Assembly (NCBI GenBank): GCA_902611265.1
Contig: CACLYY010000002.1
Span: 62,001 to 126,000, forward strand
Source of the DNA: an uncultured Pelagibacteraceae bacterium
GTDB taxonomy: Bacteria; Pseudomonadota; Alphaproteobacteria; Pelagibacterales; Pelagibacteraceae
DNA: 64,000 bases
Direction: 5' to 3'
Shown here in pieces: positions 33,991 to 42,023 of this stretch. Within the stretch, counting starts at the first letter, position 1; every line of letters starts with the position of its first letter. Under the pieces are notes generated by a model, which was not told the DNA's origin, did not search any database, and was given only the letters and a program-made list of their open reading frames with translations. A program made the position numbers and the translations under genes.

Positions 33991-34869
33991 ATGTTTAAAG
34001 GTTTTAAGTCAAAATACGTAAAAGTTAGAAAAGGTAAAATTTTCTGTAGAGTAGGAGGTAAGGGTCCACCGTTACTTTTGCTTCATGGTTATCCACAAAC
34101 ACATTTAATGTGGCACAAGACTGCTCTAGAATTATCGAAAAAATTTACGGTTGTTGCTGCAGACCTGAGGGGATATGGTAATAGTTTGGCTCCACCCTCA
34201 GATAAAAATCATTTTAATTATTCCAAAAGAGAAATGGCAAGTGACATGAAACAAATAATGGTAAAATTAGGTTATTCTAAATTTTTTGTAGCTGGACATG
34301 ATAGAGGAGGAAGAGTGGCTCACAGATTAGCAAGGGACCATAGAAAAAATATATTAGCTTTGAGTGTTTTAGATATTTGCCCCACACTAGATATGTATGA
34401 ATTAACAACTAAAGACTTTGCTAAAGCATACTTTCATTGGTTTTTTTTAATTCAACCTAAGTGGCTACCTGAAAGAATGATTATGAGTGATCCAAGAAAA
34501 TGGATGAAACACTGCCTAGATAAATGGTCTGGAAATCATAAATTTGGAAAAGTTGAAGAAGGTTATTTAAAATGTTTTAAGCAACCAAAAAGAATTCATG
34601 GATCATGTGAAGATTATAGAGCTTCTGCAACAATTGACTTGGATCATGATAAAAAAGACAGAAAGAAAAAACTAAATATTCCTATTCAAGTATTGTGGGG
34701 AAAAAAGGGTGTAATTGGTAGACAGTTCAAACCAGTAAAAATTTGGCAGAAATATACAACTAAAAAAATTGAAGGACATGCAATAAATTCAGGTCATTTC
34801 ATTCCAGAACAAAACCCAAAAGCAACTGTAAAATATTTAACCAATTTTTTTTTAGATAAAATTAGCTAA
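33991..34869 (+). CDS. Haloacetate dehalogenase-like alpha/beta hydrolase
   Basis: A 292-residue alpha/beta hydrolase with the complete residue set of fluoroacetate dehalogenases: the nucleophile Asp104 with Arg105 and Arg108 (GHDRGGR), Asp128 (LDICPT), the halide-binding pair His149-Trp150 (FHWFF) and Tyr209 (CEDYRA), and the catalytic His269 (SGHFIPE). The spacing agrees with structurally studied enzymes of this family. It should hydrolyse the carbon-halogen bond of haloacetates to give glycolate. Epoxide hydrolase is the main alternative, but the DRxxR and HW pattern argues against it. It stands alone between guaC and tldD. Confidence 0.85.
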   Translation: MFKGFKSKYVKVRKGKIFCRVGGKGPPLLLLHGYPQTHLMWHKTALELSKKFTVVAADLRGYGNSLAPPSDKNHFNYSKREMASDMKQIMVKLGYSKFFVAGHDRGGRVAHRLARDHRKNILALSVLDICPTLDMYELTTKDFAKAYFHWFFLIQPKWLPERMIMSDPRKWMKHCLDKWSGNHKFGKVEEGYLKCFKQPKRIHGSCEDYRASATIDLDHDKKDRKKKLNIPIQVLWGKKGVIGRQFKPVKIWQKYTTKKIEGHAINSGHFIPEQNPKATVKYLTNFFLDKIS

Positions 34870-34944
34870 TTTATGTGTTTTGATGTGATCAATGATCGCG
34901 CATATCATTCTTGATTATAAATAATTCACCCTTAAATATGATCT

Positions 34945-36357
34945 ATGACCTCTTTACTAAAAAACTCAGAATTATCTCTAGAAAAAGCTGATAAAATTGT
35001 TTCAGAGACTTTAAATAGTTGTGATGATGGTGAACTTTACGTTGAAGATACAAAATCAGAAACTATCGTTTTAGATGATAATAAAATCAAAAGTTCAAAC
35101 TATACCTCTGATTTAGGCTATGGTTTTAGAGCGGTCACAGGCGATACCGTGGCTTACTCACATTCAAATGAAATTTCAGAAAAATCGTTAAAAAATTCAA
35201 GTGATAATCTTAAATCAACTTTAAAAAACAATAGTGGCACTTACAATTCAGAAATAAAAAAAACTAATCAAAAACTTTATAAAGACATTGATCCGATTGA
35301 AAGCAAATCAATGAAATCAAAAATAGAGTTACTAAATAATATGAATGAGTATGCCAGATCTAAAGATAGTAGTGTAAAGCAAGTTACAGCTAGTTTTTTA
35401 GCTGAGAAGAAAAATATTGAAATTATTAGATCTGGTGGAGAGCTATTATCAGATAATCGACCATTGGTAAGAATTAACATGTCAGTGATGGTTGAAAAAA
35501 ATGGAAGAAAAGAGACTGGTGTTTATGGAATTGGCGGAAGACAAGATTATGATGAATATTTAAAGAACGATAATTGGAAAAAAGTTTGCGATGAAGCTTT
35601 TAGGATTGCAAACACAAACATAGAAAGTAAACCCTCACCAGCTGGAGAGATGAAAGTTGTACTCGGACCAGGCTGGCCTGCTATTTTAATTCATGAAGCT
35701 GTTGGTCATGGTTTAGAGGGAGACTTTAATAGAAAAAAAACTTCTGCGTTTCATGATTTAGTAGGAAAAAAAGTTGCAAGCAAAGGAGTTACAATAATAG
35801 ATGATGGTACAATAGATAATAGAAGAGGTAGTTTAAATATTGATGATGAAGGAACTCCAACCGAAAGAACTGTTTTAATAGAGGACGGAATTCTAAAAAA
35901 TTTTATGCAAGATAGATTAAACGCCAGATTAATGAATACAAAATCCACAGGAAATGGAAGAAGAGAAAGTTATAAACATGTCGTAATGCCAAGGATGAGA
36001 AATACAATCATGTTAGGAGGCACAAACACTCAAGAGGAAATGATTAAATCAGTCGATAAGGGTATATTTGCGGTAAGTTTTGGTGGTGGTCAAGTGGATA
36101 TAACATCAGGAAAATTTGTTTTCAATTGTACAGAGGCATATGAAATAATTAATGGTAAAGTAGGAGCTCCGATTAAAGGCGCAACTTTAATAGGTGACGG
36201 ACCATCTTCATTAAAAGAAATTTTAATGGTTGGAAATGATATGATGTTAGACCCAGGAATTGGTACCTGTGGAAAAGCAGGACAAGGCGTTCCGGTTGGT
36301 GTTGGACAACCATCTTTGTTGATAAACAATATGACAGTGGGTGGAACTCAATTGTAA
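34945..36357 (+). CDS. tldD: TldD metalloprotease subunit
   Basis: A 470-residue TldD homologue. The zinc motif is HEAVGHGLEGD at about residue 250, and the domain end contains NCTEAYEIINGKVGAPIKGATLIGDG, typical of the family. With TldE/PmbA it forms a heterodimeric protease that enters unfolded peptides; in E. coli it trims the microcin B17 precursor and degrades CcdA. Its partner gene follows after 5 nt. Confidence 0.95.
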   Translation: MTSLLKNSELSLEKADKIVSETLNSCDDGELYVEDTKSETIVLDDNKIKSSNYTSDLGYGFRAVTGDTVAYSHSNEISEKSLKNSSDNLKSTLKNNSGTYNSEIKKTNQKLYKDIDPIESKSMKSKIELLNNMNEYARSKDSSVKQVTASFLAEKKNIEIIRSGGELLSDNRPLVRINMSVMVEKNGRKETGVYGIGGRQDYDEYLKNDNWKKVCDEAFRIANTNIESKPSPAGEMKVVLGPGWPAILIHEAVGHGLEGDFNRKKTSAFHDLVGKKVASKGVTIIDDGTIDNRRGSLNIDDEGTPTERTVLIEDGILKNFMQDRLNARLMNTKSTGNGRRESYKHVVMPRMRNTIMLGGTNTQEEMIKSVDKGIFAVSFGGGQVDITSGKFVFNCTEAYEIINGKVGAPIKGATLIGDGPSSLKEILMVGNDMMLDPGIGTCGKAGQGVPVGVGQPSLLINNMTVGGTQL

Positions 36358-36362
36358 TCTCA

Positions 36363-37682
36363 ATGATTAAAGATCAAGCTTATCTAAAAAAAATTGCTGA
36401 TATTTGTCTTAGCAAATCAAAAAAACTTGGCTCAACTGATGCAAGTATTTTGGTACAGAGTTCTGTATCTGAAAATATTAATGTTAGGAATAAAAAATTA
36501 GATGGTTCTGAAAGATCAGAAAATCTTGGAGTTGTTCTTACTACATATTTAGGAAAAAAAAAGTCTTCAATTGCATCATCAAACCTTAAAGAGAGTAACT
36601 TAAATGAATTAGTTGATAGATGTATTGAAACAATGAAGATAACGCCCGAAGATGAATATAATTCACTGCCAGATAAAGATCTTCATTTTAGCGGTTTGAA
36701 AGATTTAGATTTATACGATGAAACTCATTTGAGTAATGAAGATAAAATTAATTATATAAAAGAGGCAGAAGATGAGGCTTTTTCAAATAATAAAATTGTA
36801 AATACCAATGGTTCAGGATTTGGGGAAAATAAATCAAATTTTTTATTAGCTAATTCAAATGGATTTGCTGATGGATATAAAACTTCTCAATTTACAGCTT
36901 ATTGTGAAGTTGTTTCCAAAAGCAATGGAAGTATGGAAAGAGATTATGAATATACTAGTAAAAGATTTTATAATGACATTTTAAAACCAAAACAGCTTGG
37001 ATCTATCGCAGCGGAGCATGCTGTGAAAAAATTAAATCCAAAAAAGATTAAAAGTGAAAAAATTAGCCTTATATTTGATAAAAGAATATCAAAAAACTTT
37101 CTTTCAATCTTTGCTAGTGCCATTTCATCAAGTGCCATTGCAAAAGGCACTACTTTTTTAAAGGACAAATTAAACCAAAAAGTATTCAACACTGAAATAA
37201 ATATTAATGATCGTGGTGATATCAAAAAAGCTAATGGATCACGTTATTTTGACAGTGAAGGTATAGGTATAATTAATTTAGATTTAATTAAAAATGGAAT
37301 ACTTCAGGATTATTTGATCGATACTTACAATGGAAAAAAAATAAACAGAAAGTCTAATGGCAGAGCAAGTGGTACAACAAATCTGTATTTTGAAAACGGA
37401 TCTAAAACTTTTAGTGAGTTGATAAAATCAGAAAAAAAACTTCTTTACATAAAAGAAACTATCGGTCACGGCACAAATATTATTAATGGAGATTATTCCG
37501 TAGGTGCAAGTGGTATAATGATTGAAAATGGTGAATTTTCATATCCGGTAAGTGAAATAACAATCGCTGGAAATTTAAATAATATTTTTCAAAATATAAC
37601 TCTAGCTGACGATCTAGAATTTAATTATTCTACAAATTCACCAACAATGCATGTTGAAGGTATGATTGTTGGGGGAAAGTAA
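36363..37682 (+). CDS. pmbA: PmbA/TldE metalloprotease partner subunit
   Basis: A 439-residue PmbA/TldE homologue. It shares the TldD fold but lacks the HExxxH zinc site, as expected for the non-catalytic partner. Seen are LGSIAAEHAVKKLNPKKI, the ASGTTNLYFENG stretch and the C-terminal GDYSVGASGIMIENGEFSYPV. It is translated together with tldD. No dedicated peptide substrate gene is obvious next to it. Confidence 0.93.
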   Translation: MIKDQAYLKKIADICLSKSKKLGSTDASILVQSSVSENINVRNKKLDGSERSENLGVVLTTYLGKKKSSIASSNLKESNLNELVDRCIETMKITPEDEYNSLPDKDLHFSGLKDLDLYDETHLSNEDKINYIKEAEDEAFSNNKIVNTNGSGFGENKSNFLLANSNGFADGYKTSQFTAYCEVVSKSNGSMERDYEYTSKRFYNDILKPKQLGSIAAEHAVKKLNPKKIKSEKISLIFDKRISKNFLSIFASAISSSAIAKGTTFLKDKLNQKVFNTEININDRGDIKKANGSRYFDSEGIGIINLDLIKNGILQDYLIDTYNGKKINRKSNGRASGTTNLYFENGSKTFSELIKSEKKLLYIKETIGHGTNIINGDYSVGASGIMIENGEFSYPVSEITIAGNLNNIFQNITLADDLEFNYSTNSPTMHVEGMIVGGK

Positions 37683-37688
37683 GAATTA

Positions 37689-38234
37689 ATGAAAATTATT
37701 TTAAAAAGCTTAATAGTCTTAACTTTATTTTTTAATCCAGTCTTTTCAGCAGATAATAATCAATTAGATAAACTTTTTGAAAAACTTTTAGAAGATGGCG
37801 AAATCTCAGCAAGGGAAACCGAAATGAAAATTTGGGGTATTTGGACAACTCATCCAAATGATCAAAACTTAACCAGTTTATTATCTAGAGGAACATCATT
37901 TATGAACAGTCAAGAATACCAAAAAGCTGAAGATATATTTACAACCGTTATCGAACTGGATCCAAAATGGGCTGAAGCATGGAATAAACGAGCTACAGTT
38001 CTTTATTTGATGGGTAAGTATAAAGCGTCACAAGACGACATTGATGAAGTTTTAAAATTAGAAAAAAGACATTTTGGAGCTTTATCAGGTCAAGGCTTAG
38101 TGCAAATGAAATTAAAAAACTATGAAAAAGCTTTAACCAGCTATGAAAGAGTAAAAAAAATTTATCCATCAATGAGGTCTCCAAAAATAATGATACCTCA
38201 AATTAAGGAACTGATTAAAGATCAATCTGTTTAA
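37689..38234 (+). CDS. Periplasmic TPR-repeat protein
   Basis: A 181-residue protein with an N-terminal signal peptide (MKIILKSLIVLTLFFNPVFS-A). The body carries tetratricopeptide repeats at about 65-165, for example QEYQKAEDIFTTVIELDPKW and EAWNKRATVLYLMGKYKASQ. TPRs mediate protein-protein contacts; the specific partner is unknown. It starts 6 nt after pmbA and 1 nt separates it from the phosphatase-like gene. Confidence 0.8.
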   Translation: MKIILKSLIVLTLFFNPVFSADNNQLDKLFEKLLEDGEISARETEMKIWGIWTTHPNDQNLTSLLSRGTSFMNSQEYQKAEDIFTTVIELDPKWAEAWNKRATVLYLMGKYKASQDDIDEVLKLEKRHFGALSGQGLVQMKLKNYEKALTSYERVKKIYPSMRSPKIMIPQIKELIKDQSV

Positions 38235-38235
38235 G

Positions 38236-38784
38236 ATGAAAAAATTAATTTTAATTTTTTCAGTTTTATTGTTTCAATTAAATTATTCATTTGCCAATGA
38301 CAAAGTTATTGAATCTTTAAAAGAGGGTGGCAAACTTGTATTTATAAGACATGCGCTTGCTCCAGGTAATGGTGATCCAGAAAATTTTGAATTGCAAAAC
38401 TGTTATACTCAAAGAAATTTAAATGAAATAGGAATTCAGCAATCAAAAAAAATTGGATTAATTTTTAAAAAAAATGAGATTAAAATTGATAATATTTATT
38501 CTAGTGAGTGGTGCAGATGTAAAGATACTGCAAAATATGCTTTTGATGACTTTGAGACATTTGACGCTCTAAATTCATTCTATGATATAAGATTTGCAGC
38601 TAATGAGGATAAACAGATAAAAGATTTTTATGAATTTATAGACAGCATAGATAGTAAAAATAATATTGTATTTGTTACGCACTACGTAGTTATTGGGGCA
38701 ATTTTAAATATTGGAACATCTTCAGGCGAAATTGTTGTGACAGATAAAAACTTGAATATTATTGGATCAATCGATACTTTATAA
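38236..38784 (+). CDS. Secreted histidine phosphatase superfamily protein
   Basis: A 182-residue protein with a signal peptide (cleavage near YSFA-N). The phosphohistidine motif appears as FIRHALAPGNGDP (RHA in place of RHG), a second Arg in SEWCRCKDTA, and the second His in VTHYVVIGA, so the active site looks complete. Substrate unknown; periplasmic members of this branch act on phosphorylated sugars or lipids. Confidence 0.8.
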   Translation: MKKLILIFSVLLFQLNYSFANDKVIESLKEGGKLVFIRHALAPGNGDPENFELQNCYTQRNLNEIGIQQSKKIGLIFKKNEIKIDNIYSSEWCRCKDTAKYAFDDFETFDALNSFYDIRFAANEDKQIKDFYEFIDSIDSKNNIVFVTHYVVIGAILNIGTSSGEIVVTDKNLNIIGSIDTL

Positions 38785-38796
38785 TATATAGAAATT

Positions 38797-38988
38797 ATGA
38801 AAACGATCTTTGTTATAGGCTCGAAAAAACATACACTTAAGTACAAAAGAAAGATGCCTGAGGGAGAAGTAAAAAAAATGAAATCATTTGTGACAAACAA
38901 AGGTCAAAAATTAGAGAAAACGTCTAAATTCAAAATTCTTAAAATTTCCGAAGAAAAATCTGCAAGAACTTATAAAATTAATTTATAA
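38797..38988 (+). CDS. Small lysine-rich hypothetical protein
   Basis: A 63-codon ORF from an ATG 12 nt after the phosphatase-like gene. The product is strongly basic (about one residue in three is Lys or Arg) and has no membrane segment. I do not recognise it. It fills the only gap between the phosphatase and the aminotransferase genes, which in so compact a genome favours a real gene, but coding support is weak. Confidence 0.4.
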   Translation: MKTIFVIGSKKHTLKYKRKMPEGEVKKMKSFVTNKGQKLEKTSKFKILKISEEKSARTYKINL

Positions 38989-39011
38989 ATTTTTTTAAAA
39001 TCAAATTGAAA

Positions 39012-40160
39012 ATGAAAAATTCAAAAAGAAGCAATGTTGATCCGTTTATTGTAATGGATGTGATGGAGTCCGCTAGAATAGCTGAAAAAAATGGCAAACA
39101 TATTATACATATGGAAGTTGGACAGCCAGGTACCCCAGCTCCAAAATTAGCAAAAAAATTTATCACTAAAGAAATATCTAATAATAACCTAGGCTATACG
39201 GTTACACTTGGACTTCCAGCTTTGAGAGAACGTATATCTAAGTTATACGGAGATTGGTACAACATTGATTTAAATCCAAATAGAGTTGTAATAACCGTAG
39301 GATCATCTGGAGCTTTTATTTTATCTTTTACATCTTTGTTTAATATTGGTGATAGAGTGGGTATAGCAGCACCTGGCTATCCTAGTTACCGACAAATTTT
39401 AAAATCTCAAGATTTAATTCCAGTAGATATTCAAACTGAAATACAAAATAAATTTCAGCCAATACCTGATGATATAAAAAAAAACAATTTAAATGGTATT
39501 CTTGTTGCATCTCCTGCAAATCCTACTGGATCGATGGTTAACAAGGAAACTCTAAAAAATTTAATAAATACTGCGCACGAAAATAATGTAAGTTTTATAA
39601 GTGATGAAATATACCACGGTATTCAATATGAAAATAATCCCACAACAGCGCTAGAAATAACAGACAAATGTTATGTTATAAATTCTTTTTCTAAATATTT
39701 TTCAATGACAGGTTGGCGAATAGGTTGGATGATTGTTCCAGAAGATCATGTAAGACAAGTAGAAAGATTATCACAAAATTTATTTATATGTCCACCACAC
39801 GTAAGCCAATTAACAGCGTTATCGGCAATGGACGCAGATACTGAACTAAATGAAAATGTTAATGTTTATAAAAAAAATAGAGAAATACTTTTAGAAGAGT
39901 TACCTAAAGCTGGATTAGGAAAATTTTCTCCTCCCGATGGAGCATTTTATATTTATGTTGATATTTCTAAATACTCCAATGATAGCCTTAATTTCTGTAA
40001 GGAAGTTTTAGACAAAGCTGGAGTTGCCATAACTCCTGGATTAGATTTTGATCAAAAAAGAGGCAATTCTACGATAAGATTTTCTTACGCTAGAAGCACC
40101 GATGATATTGTTGAGGGCATGAAAAGAATTAACTTATTCATGAATAATAATTACTTGTAA
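39012..40160 (+). CDS. PLP-dependent class I/II aminotransferase
   Basis: I take the ATG at 39012 (382 residues) over an in-frame TTG at 39006. The protein is an AspC/aminotransferase-like fold type I enzyme: HMEVGQPGTPAPK at the start, ASPANPTGSMV, FISDEIYHGIQYE, and the PLP lysine in NSFSKYFSMTGWRIGWM (near residue 230). The C-terminal substrate Arg is in TIRFSYARS. The amino-acid preference cannot be read from sequence. Confidence 0.9.
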   Translation: MKNSKRSNVDPFIVMDVMESARIAEKNGKHIIHMEVGQPGTPAPKLAKKFITKEISNNNLGYTVTLGLPALRERISKLYGDWYNIDLNPNRVVITVGSSGAFILSFTSLFNIGDRVGIAAPGYPSYRQILKSQDLIPVDIQTEIQNKFQPIPDDIKKNNLNGILVASPANPTGSMVNKETLKNLINTAHENNVSFISDEIYHGIQYENNPTTALEITDKCYVINSFSKYFSMTGWRIGWMIVPEDHVRQVERLSQNLFICPPHVSQLTALSAMDADTELNENVNVYKKNREILLEELPKAGLGKFSPPDGAFYIYVDISKYSNDSLNFCKEVLDKAGVAITPGLDFDQKRGNSTIRFSYARSTDDIVEGMKRINLFMNNNYL

Positions 40161-40165
40161 GTAAT

Positions 40166-40729
40166 ATGAGAAAAATAATTATATTTTTTTTAATTTGTTT
40201 ATCTTTTAATTTCAAATATTCTTCATCAATGGCATATGAAGAAGCTCCATATAATGTAGTTCATTCAACTGATACTTATGAGATAAGACACTATAAAGAT
40301 AGGTTGGTTGTAGAAGTTATTAATAAAAATGATGATAATAGTTTTAGAAAACTCTTTAGATACATCTCAGGACAAAACAATAAATCTGAAGAAATTAAAA
40401 TGACAGTTCCAGTAACTCAAGGTAAAAAAGATGAAGGTTATTATATGCAATTCTATTTACCATCTAAATTTACAAAAGATAATGCTCCTCTTCCAAATAA
40501 CCCAGATATAAAAATTTCAACAATTAAAGAAGGTCATTTTGCAGTTATTCAGTATTCTGGTAGAGCATCTGATAATAATTTTTTAAAACACAGAGATATT
40601 CTTAATCAAAAACTTCTTGAAGATAATATAAATATTAACGGACCTGCAATAAGAGCGACATATAATGGTCCCTTTACATTACCTATGATGAGAAGAAATG
40701 AAGTAATGTTTAAAATTATTTGGAATTAA
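40166..40729 (+). CDS. SOUL-family heme-binding-like protein, exported
   Basis: A 187-residue SOUL protein with a signal peptide (MRKIIIFFLICLSFNFKYSS). The family pattern is visible in YEEAPYNVVHSTDTYEIRHY, FRKLFRYISGQNNKSEEIKM, TVPVT, and YNGPFTLPMMRRNEVMFKI at the end. SOUL proteins bind heme or tetrapyrroles in eukaryotes; the bacterial exported forms are uncharacterised. It lies 5 nt after the aminotransferase gene. Confidence 0.85.
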   Translation: MRKIIIFFLICLSFNFKYSSSMAYEEAPYNVVHSTDTYEIRHYKDRLVVEVINKNDDNSFRKLFRYISGQNNKSEEIKMTVPVTQGKKDEGYYMQFYLPSKFTKDNAPLPNNPDIKISTIKEGHFAVIQYSGRASDNNFLKHRDILNQKLLEDNININGPAIRATYNGPFTLPMMRRNEVMFKIIWN

Positions 40730-40731
40730 AG

Positions 40732-41607
40732 ATGAGATTAAAAAGACTCTTACAGAAAAAAACAAAAAAATTTATAATTAAAAAGTTATCAAATAACTAC
40801 AGCACTTTGTTTCAATCATTAAATATTTCCAAAAAAAAATATTGCTACATCCCACATGTAGAATTAAAATTTATCAAGAACTCTTCACTTGCAAAAATTG
40901 GAGAGACAATTTATCTAAAAATTGATGGTCAAATTTTACCAAAGATTCTAGAAACAGGAGATTTTGATAATTTTCTATTCAATTTTTTAAAAAAAAATTT
41001 AAAAAAAAATTCAGTTTTTATTGATGTCGGAGCTAATCATGGTTTTGTATCTAAGCAGGTTTCAAACATAAAATACATAAAAAAAATAATTACTTATGAA
41101 CCTGTTAAAGAAATTTTTACATTATCAAGATTGAATCTAAAAAAAATAAATTATGTAGATCAATACAATTATGGTTGGTCAAAAAAAAATAAAAAATACC
41201 CCTTATATGAAAACCCAACTAATTCTGGTGACTATAGTTTATTTCCAAATAAACAAAGAAATATTAGACATGTTTTTAATTTTAAAAATGCAAATGATCA
41301 GCTAAAAAAAATAATACTAAAAAATAAAAAAAATGACATAATTCTCAAAACAGACTGCCAGGGCTATGATATTGAACTATTTAATTCAATAAATGACAAT
41401 TATTTAAAATCAATCAAATATTATTTCTTAGAATGTAGAGATATAAAGCTATCGCAGGAAAAAGTATTTTATAAAAAATTAAAAAATTTTAAAAATATTC
41501 TTGTTTCCTGTCCAATTATTCAAAAAGACTTAAAAAAAATTAATCAAGAAAATTTAAAAAAATATTTTCGACTTAAAATTGAATTTGATTTGATATTGAT
41601 CAAATAA
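40732..41607 (+). CDS. FkbM-family methyltransferase
   Basis: A 291-residue protein starting at the ATG 40732. The SAM motif is FIDVGANHGFVSKQV (near residue 98), followed by IITYEPVKEIFTLSRLNL, and the catalytic-region block DIILKTDCQGYDIELFNSI, all typical of FkbM methyltransferases. Members O-methylate sugars or polyketides, often in surface glycans. The N-terminal 90 residues are Lys-rich and not recognised. No other glycan genes are near. The A+T content is higher than in the neighbours, so lateral origin is possible. Confidence 0.8.
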   Translation: MRLKRLLQKKTKKFIIKKLSNNYSTLFQSLNISKKKYCYIPHVELKFIKNSSLAKIGETIYLKIDGQILPKILETGDFDNFLFNFLKKNLKKNSVFIDVGANHGFVSKQVSNIKYIKKIITYEPVKEIFTLSRLNLKKINYVDQYNYGWSKKNKKYPLYENPTNSGDYSLFPNKQRNIRHVFNFKNANDQLKKIILKNKKNDIILKTDCQGYDIELFNSINDNYLKSIKYYFLECRDIKLSQEKVFYKKLKNFKNILVSCPIIQKDLKKINQENLKKYFRLKIEFDLILIK

Positions 41608-41613
41608 TTTCGA

Positions 41614-41645
41614 ATATGGGGCATATAAATATGATTGCCCCATAT
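41614..41645. terminator. Bidirectional terminator-like hairpin
   Basis: A 10-bp perfect stem (ATATGGGGCA with TGCCCCATAT) and a 12-nt loop, between the convergent FkbM gene and the small basic-protein gene. It can serve both strands. Confidence 0.65.
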
Positions 41646-41658
41646 CTCATTCTTATAA

Positions 41659-41850
41659 CTAAAACTTTTTAGCCTCTTTTTTTAAGTGACCTAATGTCTC
41701 TCCTGAATTTTTTCCAGATTTGATAACGTATCCACTTGTGCCATTTGCATTAGTTTCCACAGTTTTCAAGTTTCGAAACATAAGTTGATTTAGCCTAGCG
41801 TTCTTTGAGCCTCGGCTAAACGAACTTAACACTCTGTGCATTCTTTTCAT
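41659..41850 (-). CDS. Small basic protein of unknown function
   Basis: A 63-residue, strongly basic protein (MKRMHRVLSSFSRGSK at the N-terminus, LGHLKKEAKKF at the C-terminus) without membrane segments. It has one of the best ribosome-binding sites in the window: AAGGAGAG about 6 nt before the ATG on the minus strand. It also has its own terminator hairpin and a long structured leader, so it is very likely expressed. I do not recognise the family. The basic character would fit RNA, DNA or ribosome binding; this is inference. Confidence 0.65.
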   Translation of the reverse strand: MKRMHRVLSSFSRGSKNARLNQLMFRNLKTVETNANGTSGYVIKSGKNSGETLGHLKKEAKKF

Positions 41851-41887
41851 ACACTCTCCTTGTTTGTTTTTCCAAAACTCGCTTTTA

Positions 41888-41944
41888 ACCGATGCGATAT
41901 CGGTCTCTTTTTTACCATGAGATATGGTAAACGTAATTTACCAT
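41888..41944. promoter_or_regulatory. Inverted-repeat array in the leader of the small basic-protein gene
   Basis: The 8-mer TTTACCAT occurs three times in alternating orientation at 41911-41918, 41924-41931 (as ATGGTAAA) and 41937-41944, with starts exactly 13 nt apart and 5-nt spacers. A related 6-5-6 palindrome (ACCGAT and ATCGGT) lies at 41888-41904. As RNA on the minus strand the middle copy could pair with either flank, giving two mutually exclusive hairpins; as DNA the spacing resembles an operator array. No other gene lies between 41851 and 42023. Confidence 0.6.
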
Positions 41945-42023
41945 TTTAGAAAATTGATTTCAAATTATTAAAAAAAAATAAAAGATCAAAATGGGTTTTA
42001 TTAATTATATTTATCAACAAAAT

